From Streptomyces sp. H27-C3 (GTDB taxonomy: Bacteria; Actinomycetota; Actinomycetes; Streptomycetales; Streptomycetaceae): a stretch of DNA of 64,000 nucleotides. Positions 40,584 through 49,279 of this stretch are shown one piece after another. Position 1 is the first letter of the stretch. The number at the start of each line of letters is the position of its first letter. The stretch lies in assembly GCF_030063415.1 (NCBI RefSeq), contig NZ_JASITA010000031.1, positions 23,855 through 87,854 of the forward strand, in the 5' to 3' direction. The notes under the pieces were generated by a model. The model worked only from the letters and a program-made list of their open reading frames with translations. It ran no database searches and was not told where the DNA came from. The position numbers were made by a program, and so were the translations under genes.

Positions 40584-42407
40584 GTGGCGCGCGACATCGC
40601 GGCTCCCACCGTCCCCACCAACCACCAGGAGCTCGTCTCCTGGGTAGACGAGATCGCCCAGATCACCCAGCCGGACCGGGTGGTCTGGTGTGACGGCACC
40701 GAGGCCGAGTACGAGCGCCTGTGCGGGGAGCTCGTGGCCAAGGGGACGTTCAAGAAGCTGGACCCGGTCAAGCGCCCGAACTCCTACTACGCCGCTTCCG
40801 ACCCGAGCGATGTCGCCCGCGTCGAGGACCGCACCTTCATCTGCTCCGAGAAGGAGCAGGACGCCGGCCCCACGAACCACTGGAAGGCCCCTGCCGAGAT
40901 GCGGGAGATGTTCTCCGGCCAGGAGGGGATCTTCCGCGGCTCGATGCGTGGCCGCACGATGTACGTCGTGCCGTTCTGTATGGGCCCGGTCGGCTCGCCG
41001 CTCTCCGCGATCGGCGTCGAGATCACCGACTCGGCGTACGTCGCCGTGTCGATGCGCACCATGACCCGGATGGGCCAGGCCGTCCTCGACGAGCTCGGCA
41101 CCGACGGCTTCTTCGTCAAGGCCGTCCACACCCTCGGTGCACCGCTCGCCGGGGGCGAGGCGGACGTGCCGTGGCCGTGCAACACCACCAAGTACATCTC
41201 GCACTTCCCCGAGGACCGCGAGATCTGGTCCTACGGCTCGGGCTACGGCGGCAACGCCCTGCTCGGCAAGAAGTGCTACGCCCTGCGCATCGCGTCCGTC
41301 ATGGCACGCGACGAGGGCTGGCTGGCCGAGCACATGCTCATCCTCAAGCTGACGCCGCCGAAGGGTGAGTCGAAGTACATCGCCGCCGCCTTCCCGAGCG
41401 CCTGCGGCAAGACGAACCTGGCGATGCTGGAGCCGACCATCCCCGGCTGGACCGTCGAGACCGTCGGCGACGACATCGCCTGGATGCGGTTCGGCGAGGA
41501 CGGCCAGCTGTACGCGATCAACCCCGAGGCCGGGTTCTTCGGCGTCGCGCCCGGCACCGGCGAGCACACCAACGCCAACGCCATGAAGACCATGTGGGGC
41601 AACTCGGTCTTCACGAATGTCGCGCTCACCGACGACAACGACGTGTGGTGGGAGGGCATGACCGAGGAGCCGCCCGCGCACCTCACGGACTGGAAGGGCA
41701 ATGACTGGACCCCCGAGTCCGGCACCCCCGCCGCCCACCCCAACGCCCGCTTCACCGTCCCGGCCGGGCAGTGCCCGATCATCGCGCCCGAGTGGGAGGA
41801 CCCCAAGGGCGTGCCGATCTCGGCGATCCTCTTCGGCGGCCGCCGTGCCACGGCCGTGCCGCTGGTGACCGAGTCCTTCGACTGGCAGCACGGTGTCTTC
41901 CTCGGTGCGAACGTCGCCTCCGAGAAGACCGCCGCCGCCGAGGGCAAGGTCGGCGAGCTGCGCCGCGACCCGTTCGCCATGCTGCCGTTCTGCGGTTACA
42001 ACATGGGCGACTACATGGGTCACTGGATCAAGGTAGGCGCGGACAAGCCCGACCAGTCCAAGCTCCCGAAGATCTACTACGTCAACTGGTTCCGCAAGAA
42101 CGACGCGGGCAAGTTCGTGTGGCCCGGCTTCGGCGAGAACAGCCGCGTGCTCAAGTGGATCGTCGAGCGCCTGGAGGGCAAGGGCGAGGGCGTCGAGACG
42201 CCGATCGGCATCCTGCCCGCCAAGGGCGCGCTGGACACCGAGGGTCTGGACCTCTCCGAGTCCGACCTGGACTTCCTGCTCACGGTCGACAAGGAGGTCT
42301 GGCGCGAGGAGGCGGCGCTGGTCCCCGAGCACCTCAACACCTTCGGCGACCACGCGCCCAAGGAGCTGTGGGACGAGTACCGCGCGCTGGTGAAGCGTCT
42401 GGGCTGA
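40584..42407 (+). CDS. pckG: Phosphoenolpyruvate carboxykinase (GTP)
   Basis: A 607-residue gluconeogenic enzyme (oxaloacetate plus GTP to PEP, GDP and CO2). GTG start preceded by AAGGAG. The GTP-type P-loop FPSACGKTNLAM contains the hyper-reactive Cys; the kinase-2 GDDIAWMRF, YGSGYGGNALLGKKCYALR substrate loop, NPEAGFFGVAPGTGEHTN and the guanine-binding NWFRKNDAGKFVWPGFGENSR are visible. Length is normal. It is followed by a strong hairpin and lies between trhA and a small helical protein. Confidence 0.97.
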   Translation: MARDIAAPTVPTNHQELVSWVDEIAQITQPDRVVWCDGTEAEYERLCGELVAKGTFKKLDPVKRPNSYYAASDPSDVARVEDRTFICSEKEQDAGPTNHWKAPAEMREMFSGQEGIFRGSMRGRTMYVVPFCMGPVGSPLSAIGVEITDSAYVAVSMRTMTRMGQAVLDELGTDGFFVKAVHTLGAPLAGGEADVPWPCNTTKYISHFPEDREIWSYGSGYGGNALLGKKCYALRIASVMARDEGWLAEHMLILKLTPPKGESKYIAAAFPSACGKTNLAMLEPTIPGWTVETVGDDIAWMRFGEDGQLYAINPEAGFFGVAPGTGEHTNANAMKTMWGNSVFTNVALTDDNDVWWEGMTEEPPAHLTDWKGNDWTPESGTPAAHPNARFTVPAGQCPIIAPEWEDPKGVPISAILFGGRRATAVPLVTESFDWQHGVFLGANVASEKTAAAEGKVGELRRDPFAMLPFCGYNMGDYMGHWIKVGADKPDQSKLPKIYYVNWFRKNDAGKFVWPGFGENSRVLKWIVERLEGKGEGVETPIGILPAKGALDTEGLDLSESDLDFLLTVDKEVWREEAALVPEHLNTFGDHAPKELWDEYRALVKRLG

Positions 42408-42486
42408 GCCCGGGCGAAGTAGCTCCGCGGCCGGGCCTTCTCGACATCCGCCCTGACCTGTGGGGTCACCGGCCCGCCGCGGTATT

Positions 42487-42523
42487 CCGGCCCCCGAAGC
42501 CCCCTCACGGCTTCGGGGGCCGG
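42487..42523 (+). terminator. pckG terminator hairpin
   Basis: A perfect 15-bp stem (42487-42501 and 42509-42523) with a 7-base loop, 80 bases after the pckG stop. The first of two adjacent hairpins. Confidence 0.88.
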
Positions 42524-42549
42524 ATTCGTGAGGGAACTCTTCGGCATGC

Positions 42550-42586
42550 GAACGGCGCGCGTGCGGCATGCGCACGCGCGCCGTTC
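42550..42586 (-). terminator. Second hairpin, facing the convergent gene
   Basis: A perfect 16-bp stem (42550-42565 and 42571-42586) with a 5-base loop GCATG. It lies 86 bases beyond the stop of the minus-strand gene at 42673 and 26 bases from the pckG hairpin, so each convergent gene may have its own terminator. Confidence 0.8.
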
Positions 42587-42672
42587 AGGTGTTCAAGGGG
42601 TTCTGCTCAAAGGGTTGCCCCTAATGGGTGGCACCCGGTCCGTGCACCTCCGCGGCCCACGAACCGGGGCCG

Positions 42673-43062
42673 TCAGTGGGCGCCGACCAGATCGAGCTGG
42701 TCGAGCGCGGCCGCGTGCGCGTCCATGCGCTCGGCGGACAGAATCGCGGCGGCGGTGTCCGCCCGCGAGGCGGCGACAACGAGTGCCCTCGCCGCGAGGT
42801 CGTGTGCCCGGCGGTGCAGCACCGCGGGGGCCGCGCGCGTGAGCGCCGCGTGCCGGACCGGCGGGGCGCCGCGCAGTCGTGCCACCTGGGTGGCGATCAG
42901 CTGCGCCGCCTCGTCGAGGCCGAGTTCGTCCGTCACCGCGAGGAGCGCGGAGAGGTGCCCGGCCAGCTGGATGTTCAGCTCCTCCTCGCGCGTCAGGTGC
43001 GGGAAGTCGCCGGAGTCGGTGGCCACACGATGGACCGACTTGGTGCGAATCGGCTCGTACAT
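42673..43062 (-). CDS. Conserved helical hypothetical protein
   Basis: A 129-residue all-helical protein. It starts MYEPIRTKSVHRVATDSGDFPHLTREEELNIQLAGHLSALL and continues with Ala-rich helices ending DAHAAALDQLDLVGAH. A GGAGGCC-type ribosome binding site lies upstream. No signal peptide or catalytic motif. I recall the family beside pck in streptomycetes; function unknown. Confidence 0.75.
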   Translation of the reverse strand: MYEPIRTKSVHRVATDSGDFPHLTREEELNIQLAGHLSALLAVTDELGLDEAAQLIATQVARLRGAPPVRHAALTRAAPAVLHRRAHDLAARALVVAASRADTAAAILSAERMDAHAAALDQLDLVGAH

Positions 43063-43228
43063 GGGTGGCCTCCTTCCAGGGTCTGAGGACCACCCTACAT
43101 TAGATTTTGTCTAAAGTTGAGTCGAGTCGGACGAAGCTTGCGCGGCCGGTTCGGTAACCGGCCCCGGCTGGTTCCGCGACCGGCCACGGCCTGCTTCGGC
43201 CCTCGGCCACGGTCGCTTCCACCACCGG

Positions 43229-44440
43229 CTACGGCTGGCTGTAGCCGTCCAGGAAGGTGCCGATCCTGGTCACCGCGTCCGCCAGATCCTCGGCCGCAGG
43301 CAGCGTCACGACGCGGAAGTGATCAGGCTCGGGCCAGTTGAAGCCCGTACCGTGCACCACCATGATCTTCTCGGCCCGCAGCAGGTCGAGGACCATCTCC
43401 CGGTCGTCCTTGATCTTGTAGACCTTGGGGTCCAGGCGCGGGAAGAGATACAGCGCGCCCTTGGGCTTCACACACGTCACGCCCGGGATCTGCGTGAGCA
43501 GCTCGTACGCCGTGTTCCGCTGCTCCAGGATCCGGCCGCCCGGCAGCACCAGGTCGTCGATCGACTGCCGCCCGCCGAGCGCCGTGGCCACCGCGTGCTG
43601 CGAGGGCATGTTGGCGCACAGCCGCATATTGGCGAGGATCGTCAGCCCCTCGATGTACGAGGACGCGTGCGCCTTCGGCCCGCAGACCGCCAGCCAGCCG
43701 CTGCGGAAGCCCGCCACGCGGTAGTTCTTCGAGAGCCCGTTGAAGGTCAGGGTCAGGAGGTCGGGTGCGATGGCGGCGGTCGGGGTGTGCGTCGCGCCGT
43801 CGTAGAGGATCCGGTCGTAGATCTCGTCGGAGCAGACGATCAGATTGTGCCGGCGGGCGATCTCGGTGAGAGAGCGCAGCATCTCGTCGTCGTACACCGC
43901 ACCCGTCGGATTGTTCGGGTTGATGATGACGATCGCCTTGGTGCGGTCGGTGATCTTGCGCTCGATGTCGGCGAGGTCCGGCATCCAGTCGGCCTGCTCG
44001 TCGCACCGGTAGTGCACGGCGGTGCCGCCCGCCAGTGAGACCGACGCGGTCCACAGCGGATAGTCCGGAGCCGGTACGAGCACCTCGTCGCCGTCGTCGA
44101 GCAGTGCCTGCATCGACATCTGGATCAGCTCGGAGACACCGTTGCCGAGGTAGATGTCCTCGACATCGAGGTTGATCCCCTTGGTCTGGTAGTGCTGCAT
44201 CACCGCGCGGCGCGCCGCCAGCAGCCCCTTCGCGTCGCCGTACCCGTGCGCGCCGGCGAGATTGCGGAGGATGTCTTCCAGGATCTCGGGCGGGCACTCG
44301 AACCCGAAGGCCGCCGGATTACCGGTGTTGAGCTTGAGGATGCGGTGACCCGCCGCTTCGAGCCGCATCGCCTCCTCAAGCACGGGGCCGCGGATTTCGT
44401 AACAGACGTTTGCGAGCTTCGTCGACTGGATCACCTGCAT
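43229..44440 (-). CDS. Fold-I PLP aminotransferase (alanine transaminase-like)
   Basis: A 403-residue aminotransferase from ATG 44440 (MQVIQSTKLANVCYEIRGPV), chosen over an upstream in-frame start because family members begin this way. Motifs: LNTGNPAAFGFE, YGDAKGLLAARRAVMQHY, the Asn of INPNNPTGAVYDDE, the Asp/Tyr of VCSDEIYDRILYDG and the PLP Lys of FNGLSKNYRVAGFRSGW. It matches AlaA-type alanine-synthesising transaminases (pyruvate plus glutamate). It stands alone, divergent from a stretch of relics. Confidence 0.93.
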   Translation of the reverse strand: MQVIQSTKLANVCYEIRGPVLEEAMRLEAAGHRILKLNTGNPAAFGFECPPEILEDILRNLAGAHGYGDAKGLLAARRAVMQHYQTKGINLDVEDIYLGNGVSELIQMSMQALLDDGDEVLVPAPDYPLWTASVSLAGGTAVHYRCDEQADWMPDLADIERKITDRTKAIVIINPNNPTGAVYDDEMLRSLTEIARRHNLIVCSDEIYDRILYDGATHTPTAAIAPDLLTLTFNGLSKNYRVAGFRSGWLAVCGPKAHASSYIEGLTILANMRLCANMPSQHAVATALGGRQSIDDLVLPGGRILEQRNTAYELLTQIPGVTCVKPKGALYLFPRLDPKVYKIKDDREMVLDLLRAEKIMVVHGTGFNWPEPDHFRVVTLPAAEDLADAVTRIGTFLDGYSQP

Positions 44441-44596
44441 GACGGCCACCTTACGGGCGCGTAACGAGGCCCGCTCCGTGTTTTTGGCCACGTCGCGGGA
44501 GTGCGGTGATCAGGCGAAAGGTTACGGCTCCGGCGGCAGCCGGCGCGGGCCGCGATCGAGCCGCCCCGGGAGCCGGAGTCCGCGCCCGAGGGATTG

Positions 44597-45021
44597 TGCC
44601 GGCTCGGCCCGCTTCCGTTGGCCGGTCTGCACATCCTCTGGGTCGACGACCACCCCGACAACAACACCGTGCCGGCCGCGCACATGGAGCGGAGAAGGAG
44701 GTACGTGTACGAGGCCTTCCCGAGGCGGACGGCGCGCCCGGCGGCATGCTGGAGTCCTTCGGGATCGCGGCCGACAACCTGACGAAGCCGCTGCTCGGGA
44801 TGAAGGCGAAGGCGTACTACGACTCGATCTGCTTCGTGCCGACCATCAGCGCGGTCGACGTCCGGGACATCAGCCAGGAGACCTTGTACGAGGACGTCAG
44901 CGCGATCGCTCCGCAGGCGAGCGGCCTCGACGAGTTCATGTGCTCGTCCACGAACACGATGCACTCGCAGATGACGGCGGAACCGGGCGGCTGGATCCTC
45001 TACCAGCTCCCTGAGAGGTAA
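44597..45021 (+). pseudogene. Fused relics: response-regulator-like and hydrolase-like fragments
   Basis: Between 44627 and 44665 one frame reads LHILWVDDHPDNNT, the start of a receiver-like domain. From about 44740 another frame reads MLESFGIAADNLTKPLL, MKAKAYYDSICFVPTISAVD, and LDEFMCSSTNTMHSQMTAEP, ending QLPER with TAA at 45019-45021; the final His-containing segment resembles an alpha/beta hydrolase end, with low confidence. No intact start or complete domain. The 44441-44590 stretch shows only the promoter side of the aminotransferase gene. Confidence 0.5.
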
Positions 45022-45040
45022 CCCGCACCATCGTCCGGTC

Positions 45041-45079
45041 CGCCGCCACCCCGGGGACGTACGCCCCGGGGTGGCGGCG
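45041..45079. terminator. Bidirectional terminator hairpin
   Basis: CGCCGCCACCCCGGGG (45041-45056) pairs perfectly with 45064-45079 across the 7-base loop ACGTACG. It separates the plus-strand relic from the minus-strand VOC gene, ending 47 bases before the latter stop. Confidence 0.88.
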
Positions 45080-45125
45080 TCGCGCGGATGCGGACCCGAT
45101 CGCCGCGTGCGGCCCCCCGCCGCTC

Positions 45126-45563
45126 CTACCGCTCGGAGAGGGGAGCCGGGGCCTCCTGGACGTTCCAGGCGTTGCCGTCGGGGTCGGTGAAGTGCATGAA
45201 GCTGCTCCAGTCGGCCTCGCTGCGGCCCTCGGCCCACCCCTGGGGGCCCACGTGCAGTACGGGGGATACTTCGACGCCCCGGGAGACCAGCTTGGCGCGG
45301 GCGGCCTCGATGTCCGTGACACAGAGCTGGACGCCGCGCAGGGAGCCGGGGGCGCCGAGGCCCGGGGAGCCCGGAGGCGTGGGCATGCCGGACATCAGGG
45401 CGACCGAACAGCGGGAGCCGGGCGGGGTGAGCTGGACGATGCGCAGGCCGGGGGCGACCTCCGCGTCCAGGTCCACCTTGAAGCCGACCTGGTCGGCGTA
45501 GAAGGCCTTGGCGCGGTCGACGTCCGAGACGGGGACGGTGATGACTTCGAGAGTCCAGTCCAT
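45126..45563 (-). CDS. VOC/glyoxalase superfamily protein
   Basis: A 145-residue protein from ATG 45563 with GGAG eight bases upstream. Both betaalphabetabetabeta modules are visible: MDWTLEVITVPVSDVDRAKAFYADQVGFKVDLD and GVQLCVTDIEAARAKLVSRGVEV...FMHFTDPDGNAWNVQE. The family includes glyoxalases, dioxygenases and antibiotic-binding proteins; here there is no diagnostic substrate motif. The frame stays open upstream through a sigma factor relic, but the VOC start is well supported. Confidence 0.9.
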   Translation of the reverse strand: MDWTLEVITVPVSDVDRAKAFYADQVGFKVDLDAEVAPGLRIVQLTPPGSRCSVALMSGMPTPPGSPGLGAPGSLRGVQLCVTDIEAARAKLVSRGVEVSPVLHVGPQGWAEGRSEADWSSFMHFTDPDGNAWNVQEAPAPLSER

Positions 45564-45739
45564 GGTGTGGCTCCGGGGAGAGAAGAGGGGAGTGGCAGGC
45601 TCTGTGAAGGCCATCGTCCACTCCGGCGGGCAGGGGCGCACCCGGTACCGCACACTCCGCGAGGACGCCCCGCCCCCACCCACCCGGACATGCCCCACGT
45701 GTCCGCCACTGCCCGCTCCAGCAGCAGCTCCTTCTCGCG

Positions 45740-45980
45740 CGTTGCGGGTCAGGGCCGCCGCCCTCTCGAACTCCGTACGCGCCTGGGCCCCGCGCCCCAG
45801 ACGCTCCAGCAGGTGTCCCCGGACGCTGGGCGGCAAGTGGCAGCCCTTCAGCGCCGGTTCGGCGGCCAGGGCGTCCACCAGCTTCAGGCCCGTCTCCGGG
45901 CCCTCCGCCATTGAGACGGCCACCGCACGGTTCAGCTCCACCACCGGCGACGAGGCCAGCGCCAGCAGGCGGCGCGTGAG
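45740..45980 (-). pseudogene. Relic of an ECF sigma factor with TPR-like C-terminus
   Basis: Minus-strand reading gives LLALASSPVVELNRAVAVSM, EGPETGLKLVDALAAEPALK and LLERLGRGAQARTEFERAAA, then LTRNARE. This is the C-terminal extension of ECF42-type sigma factors, in which LNRAVAV and the RxEFERAAALTxN motif are conserved. Region 2 and region 4 are missing and the end runs into unrelated Gly-rich sequence, so no sigma factor is encoded. Confidence 0.7.
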
Positions 45981-46037
45981 CCAGGCCCTGCGGGCGGTGC
46001 TCGACCTGCATTGACGCACCGAGGTCTACTGCCGCGT

Positions 46038-47657
46038 TTACGTCGTACGCCGAATCGCCCGCCCCGCCAGCACGTCCGTGCGCCTGCCGTCCTCCATCAC
46101 GAATGTGCCGTCGATCAGGACGTGCGGGATACCCACAGGGAGTGTGCGCGGCGTCGCGAACGTGGAGCCGGCCGCGACTGTCTCCGGGTCGAAGAGGACC
46201 AGGTCCGCGCGGTAGCCCTCGCGGACCAGACCCCGGTCGGCCAGGCGCAGGCGGGCCGCCGGGCGGGAGGTCAGGTGGGCGACCGTCTCCTCCAGGCTGA
46301 GGATGTTCAGCTCACGGGCGTAGCGGCCCAGGTACCGGGGGAACGTGCCGTACGCGCGCGGGTGCGGCTTGTAGCCCTGGAGGATGCCGTCGCTGCCGCC
46401 GGTGTGGACCCGGTGGCGCATGATCTGCTGGACGTTCTCCTCGTGGCCCACGTGCTGGAGGATCGTCGAGCCGAGGTTGTCGTTGATGAGCAGCCGGCGC
46501 GCGGTGACCCAGGGGGCCTCGCCGCGCTGGGCCGCCGACTCCGCGATCGTCTTGCCCACACAGCTCGCCAGGCCGGGGTCCGAGACGCCCGAGATCTCGA
46601 TGGTGTCCCACTCGATCGGGACGCCGTGGCAGCCGTCGGCGCCGACCTCCTCCATAACGTGACGGATCCTCTCGGCCGTCGAGTCGTCCCGCAGACGGTC
46701 CAGGGTCGGCTCGGGGCCGCCCTCGGTGGCCCAGCTCGGCAGCATCGCGACGAGCGTCGTGCAGCCGGGCGTGTAGGGGTACGTGTCGAGGCTGATGTCC
46801 GCGCCGTCGGCCAGCGCGCGGTCCAGGAGGGTGAGGAGATCCGGTGCCTTGCCCTTGTTCACGCCGAAGTTCATCGTGGCGTGGGCGAGGTGCAGCGCGC
46901 AGCCGGCGGACCGGGTGAGGGTCACCATCTCCTCGTACGCCTGGAGCGCGCCCGCGCCGTACGAACGGTGGTGCGGGCAGTAGTAGCCGTCGTACCGCGC
47001 CACCACCCGGCACAGCTCGGTGAGTTCCGCGTCGTCGGCGTACATGCCGGGCGTGTAGGTGAGCCCGGACGACATGCCGACCGCGCCCTCCTCCATGCCC
47101 TCCGCGACCAGTTGCTTCATACGGTCGATCTCGGCCGGGGTCGCGGGACGGTCGTCCCAGCCCATGGCGTACATCCGGAGCGTGCCCTGCGGGATGAGGT
47201 ACGCCGCGTTGACCGCGATGCCCTGCCCGCCGAAGTTGCGGTCGAGGCGGTCCAGGTAGCCGCCGACCGTGCGCCAGTCGAAGTCGATGTCCGAGCCGTC
47301 ACCGTTCCAGCCGGTGATCGACCTGCGGACCTCGGCGAGCGTGCGCTCGTCGACCGGCGCGTACGAAAGCCCGTCCTGGCCCAGGACTTCGAGGGTCACC
47401 CCCTGCGCGGCCTTGGCCGAGTGGTCGGGGTCGCGCAGCAGCGCGAGGTCGCTGTGCGCGTGCATGTCGATGAAGCCGGGAGCCAGCGCCAGGCCGTCCC
47501 CCTCCACCGTGCGCGCGGCGCTCAGGCGCGGGCCGGCTCCGGTGTCCGCCTCGCGGCGGATCTCGGCGATGCGGCCGTCGGTGACGCCCACGTCGGCCCG
47601 GTAGGAGGCGCCACCGGTGCCGTCTATGACGCGTACGTCGCGAAGGACGAGGTCCAT
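46038..47657 (-). CDS. N-acyl-D-amino-acid deacylase (amidohydrolase superfamily)
   Basis: A 539-residue metal-dependent amidohydrolase of the D-aminoacylase type, which removes N-acyl groups from D-configured amino acids. The start is ATG 47657 (MDLVLRDVRVIDGTG); the frame is open far upstream over the neighbouring gene but that part is a shadow. The metal motif LAPGFIDMHAHSDLALL is at residues 58-74; GMSSGLTYTPGMYA, YCPHHRSYG, the conserved Cys region and the TGGSDGILQG (catalytic Asp) segment follow. It shares the strand with the fold-III deaminase and is separated from it by a nested inverted repeat. I infer it supplies the deaminase with free amino acid or amino sugar acid. Confidence 0.9.
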   Translation of the reverse strand: MDLVLRDVRVIDGTGGASYRADVGVTDGRIAEIRREADTGAGPRLSAARTVEGDGLALAPGFIDMHAHSDLALLRDPDHSAKAAQGVTLEVLGQDGLSYAPVDERTLAEVRRSITGWNGDGSDIDFDWRTVGGYLDRLDRNFGGQGIAVNAAYLIPQGTLRMYAMGWDDRPATPAEIDRMKQLVAEGMEEGAVGMSSGLTYTPGMYADDAELTELCRVVARYDGYYCPHHRSYGAGALQAYEEMVTLTRSAGCALHLAHATMNFGVNKGKAPDLLTLLDRALADGADISLDTYPYTPGCTTLVAMLPSWATEGGPEPTLDRLRDDSTAERIRHVMEEVGADGCHGVPIEWDTIEISGVSDPGLASCVGKTIAESAAQRGEAPWVTARRLLINDNLGSTILQHVGHEENVQQIMRHRVHTGGSDGILQGYKPHPRAYGTFPRYLGRYARELNILSLEETVAHLTSRPAARLRLADRGLVREGYRADLVLFDPETVAAGSTFATPRTLPVGIPHVLIDGTFVMEDGRRTDVLAGRAIRRTT

Positions 47658-47678
47658 GGCTTCAGCTCCCGGGTGCTT

Positions 47679-47840
47679 ACGACCTCGGGGGCAATGGTGC
47701 GCGGGCTCCCGGCGTCCTGCGGCTCCGCCTCCGGCGTTGTCGTCGGTCGACGACGCTCCGCGTCGCCTCCCTCCTCCGCCTTGGACGCGAAGCCGCAGGA
47801 CGCCGCTCGCTGATCCACGCCGCATTGCCCCCGAGGTCGT
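47679..47840. repeat. Nested long inverted repeat element
   Basis: Outer arms ACGACCTCGGGGGCAATG (47679-47696) and its exact complement at 47823-47840, 18 bases each. Inner arms GGCGTCCTGCGGCT (47711-47724) and AGCCGCAGGACGCC (47791-47804), 14 bases each. The right outer arm abuts the stop codon of the deaminase gene, and the left lies 22 bases before the deacylase start. The whole spans 162 bases. Confidence 0.85.
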
Positions 47841-49147
47841 TAGAAGATGGTGCGGACGTAGTCGATGACGGTGCCGTCGCCCTGGACCAGGGGGATCAGC
47901 TGCCACTTGTCGAAGGACGTGCAGGGGTGCGACAGGCCCATCCCGACCCAGTCGCCCACCTCCAGGTCCGCGCCCCCGCCCCCCTCCTCCGTGGTCAGCC
48001 AGCCGTGCTGGTCGGAGAGGCCGGTGACCTTGATGCCGGTGGCCGGGCGGATCGAGCCGTCGCGTGCGGAGCGCACGACCTGGGCCTCGGGGAGATCGAG
48101 GTCGTACGCGGCGTCGCGCTTGCCCGCGTTGATGAACGCCTGGGTCGGCGAGGGGCGCGACACGACCTGCGCCCAGAGGCGGAACGCGGGCTGCAGCGCG
48201 CCCTCCTCGGGGATCCGGTTGAACGGAGTCAGATGGCGGTAGTGGCCGTCGTCGTGGGAGACGTACGCGCCGGACCGCAGCAGCTTCAGCACGGGCAGGG
48301 ACAGACCCGGGATCTCGGCGAAGACATCCGCCACCGCGTCGAACCACGCGCTGCCGCCCGCGCTGATCACGATCTCGTCGAGGCCGGTCGACGCGAACCG
48401 GCCCGCCTTGTCGAACTCCGAGGCCAGCGCGACGAGTCGGCGCAGCCAGGCGTGTACCCGCTCGTCGTCGGCCTGCGGGACCTCGCCCTCGTAGCCCGCG
48501 ACGCCGACAAGACGCAGGGTCGCGGTGGCGGCGACGGCGTCGGCGATCGCCGCGCACTCGGTCTCGGTACGGGCGCCGGTACGGGCCCCCTCACCGGCGG
48601 CGAGCTCCACGACGACGTCCAGCGGGCGCGAGACGCCGCGCAGGGCCTCGTCCATCAGCTCGACGCCGCGCGGGGAGTCGACGTAACAGACGAAGCGGAA
48701 GTCGGGGTCGGCGTCGAGTTCGGCGGCGATCCAGCGCAGCGCGGGCGCGTCGACGACCTCGTTCGCGAGGAAGATCCGCTGGATGCCGTACGCGCGGTAG
48801 ACGCGGGCCTGATGCGGCATGGCGGCAGTGATCCCCCAGGCGCCGCGGGCCAGTTGGCGCGCGAAGAGCTGCGGCGACATGGAGGTCTTGCCGTGCGGGG
48901 CGAAGGCGAGGCCGTGCCGCTCGGCGTAGGTCTCCAGGAGCGCGAGGTTGTGGTCCAGGGACTCGGCGGAGAGGGCCAGCACGGGGGTGGTGAAGCCGCC
49001 GGTGAACAGACTCCGGCGCTCGGCTGCCAGCGCGCCGACGGTCAGGCCCGCGGCGTCGGGCGGGAGTGCCTTGAAGCGGTGATCCACCGTTTCAAGGGCG
49101 AGTGATCCGACCGCGTCTGCGGTGTCGGAGTCGATCTCGGCAGCCAT
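47840..49147 (-). CDS. PLP fold-III amino acid deaminase / D-threonine aldolase-like protein
   Basis: A 435-residue alanine-racemase-fold enzyme. PLP Lys is in FAPHGKTSMSPQLFARQL (about Lys87); the TIM barrel continues with GVAGYEGEVP and DEIVISAGGSAWFDAV, and the C-terminal domain has the metal-binding HPCTSFDKW motif found in D-serine dehydratase/D-threonine aldolase relatives (His and Cys zinc ligands). Such enzymes eliminate water and ammonia from D-beta-hydroxy amino acids; D-glucosaminate is one known substrate type, giving 2-keto-3-deoxygluconate. Transcribed toward the deacylase and divergent from the kinase operon. Confidence 0.88.
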   Translation of the reverse strand: MAAEIDSDTADAVGSLALETVDHRFKALPPDAAGLTVGALAAERRSLFTGGFTTPVLALSAESLDHNLALLETYAERHGLAFAPHGKTSMSPQLFARQLARGAWGITAAMPHQARVYRAYGIQRIFLANEVVDAPALRWIAAELDADPDFRFVCYVDSPRGVELMDEALRGVSRPLDVVVELAAGEGARTGARTETECAAIADAVAATATLRLVGVAGYEGEVPQADDERVHAWLRRLVALASEFDKAGRFASTGLDEIVISAGGSAWFDAVADVFAEIPGLSLPVLKLLRSGAYVSHDDGHYRHLTPFNRIPEEGALQPAFRLWAQVVSRPSPTQAFINAGKRDAAYDLDLPEAQVVRSARDGSIRPATGIKVTGLSDQHGWLTTEEGGGGADLEVGDWVGMGLSHPCTSFDKWQLIPLVQGDGTVIDYVRTIF

Positions 49148-49279
49148 GGGGCCTCCTCAGAAGATTGCGTTGCACTCTCTGCAACACCCATTGCACATTT
49201 CGCTTACCGCTGTCTAACATCCGAGCCAACGCCCGGTCAATGGTGACCGGCGACCGACCAGTGAGGAGCTTGAGCGATC

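Noticed and set aside
47658..48557. Upstream extension of the deacylase frame by 300 codons
   Set aside because: It runs over the deaminase gene in another frame and through the nested inverted repeat; the family start is at 47657.
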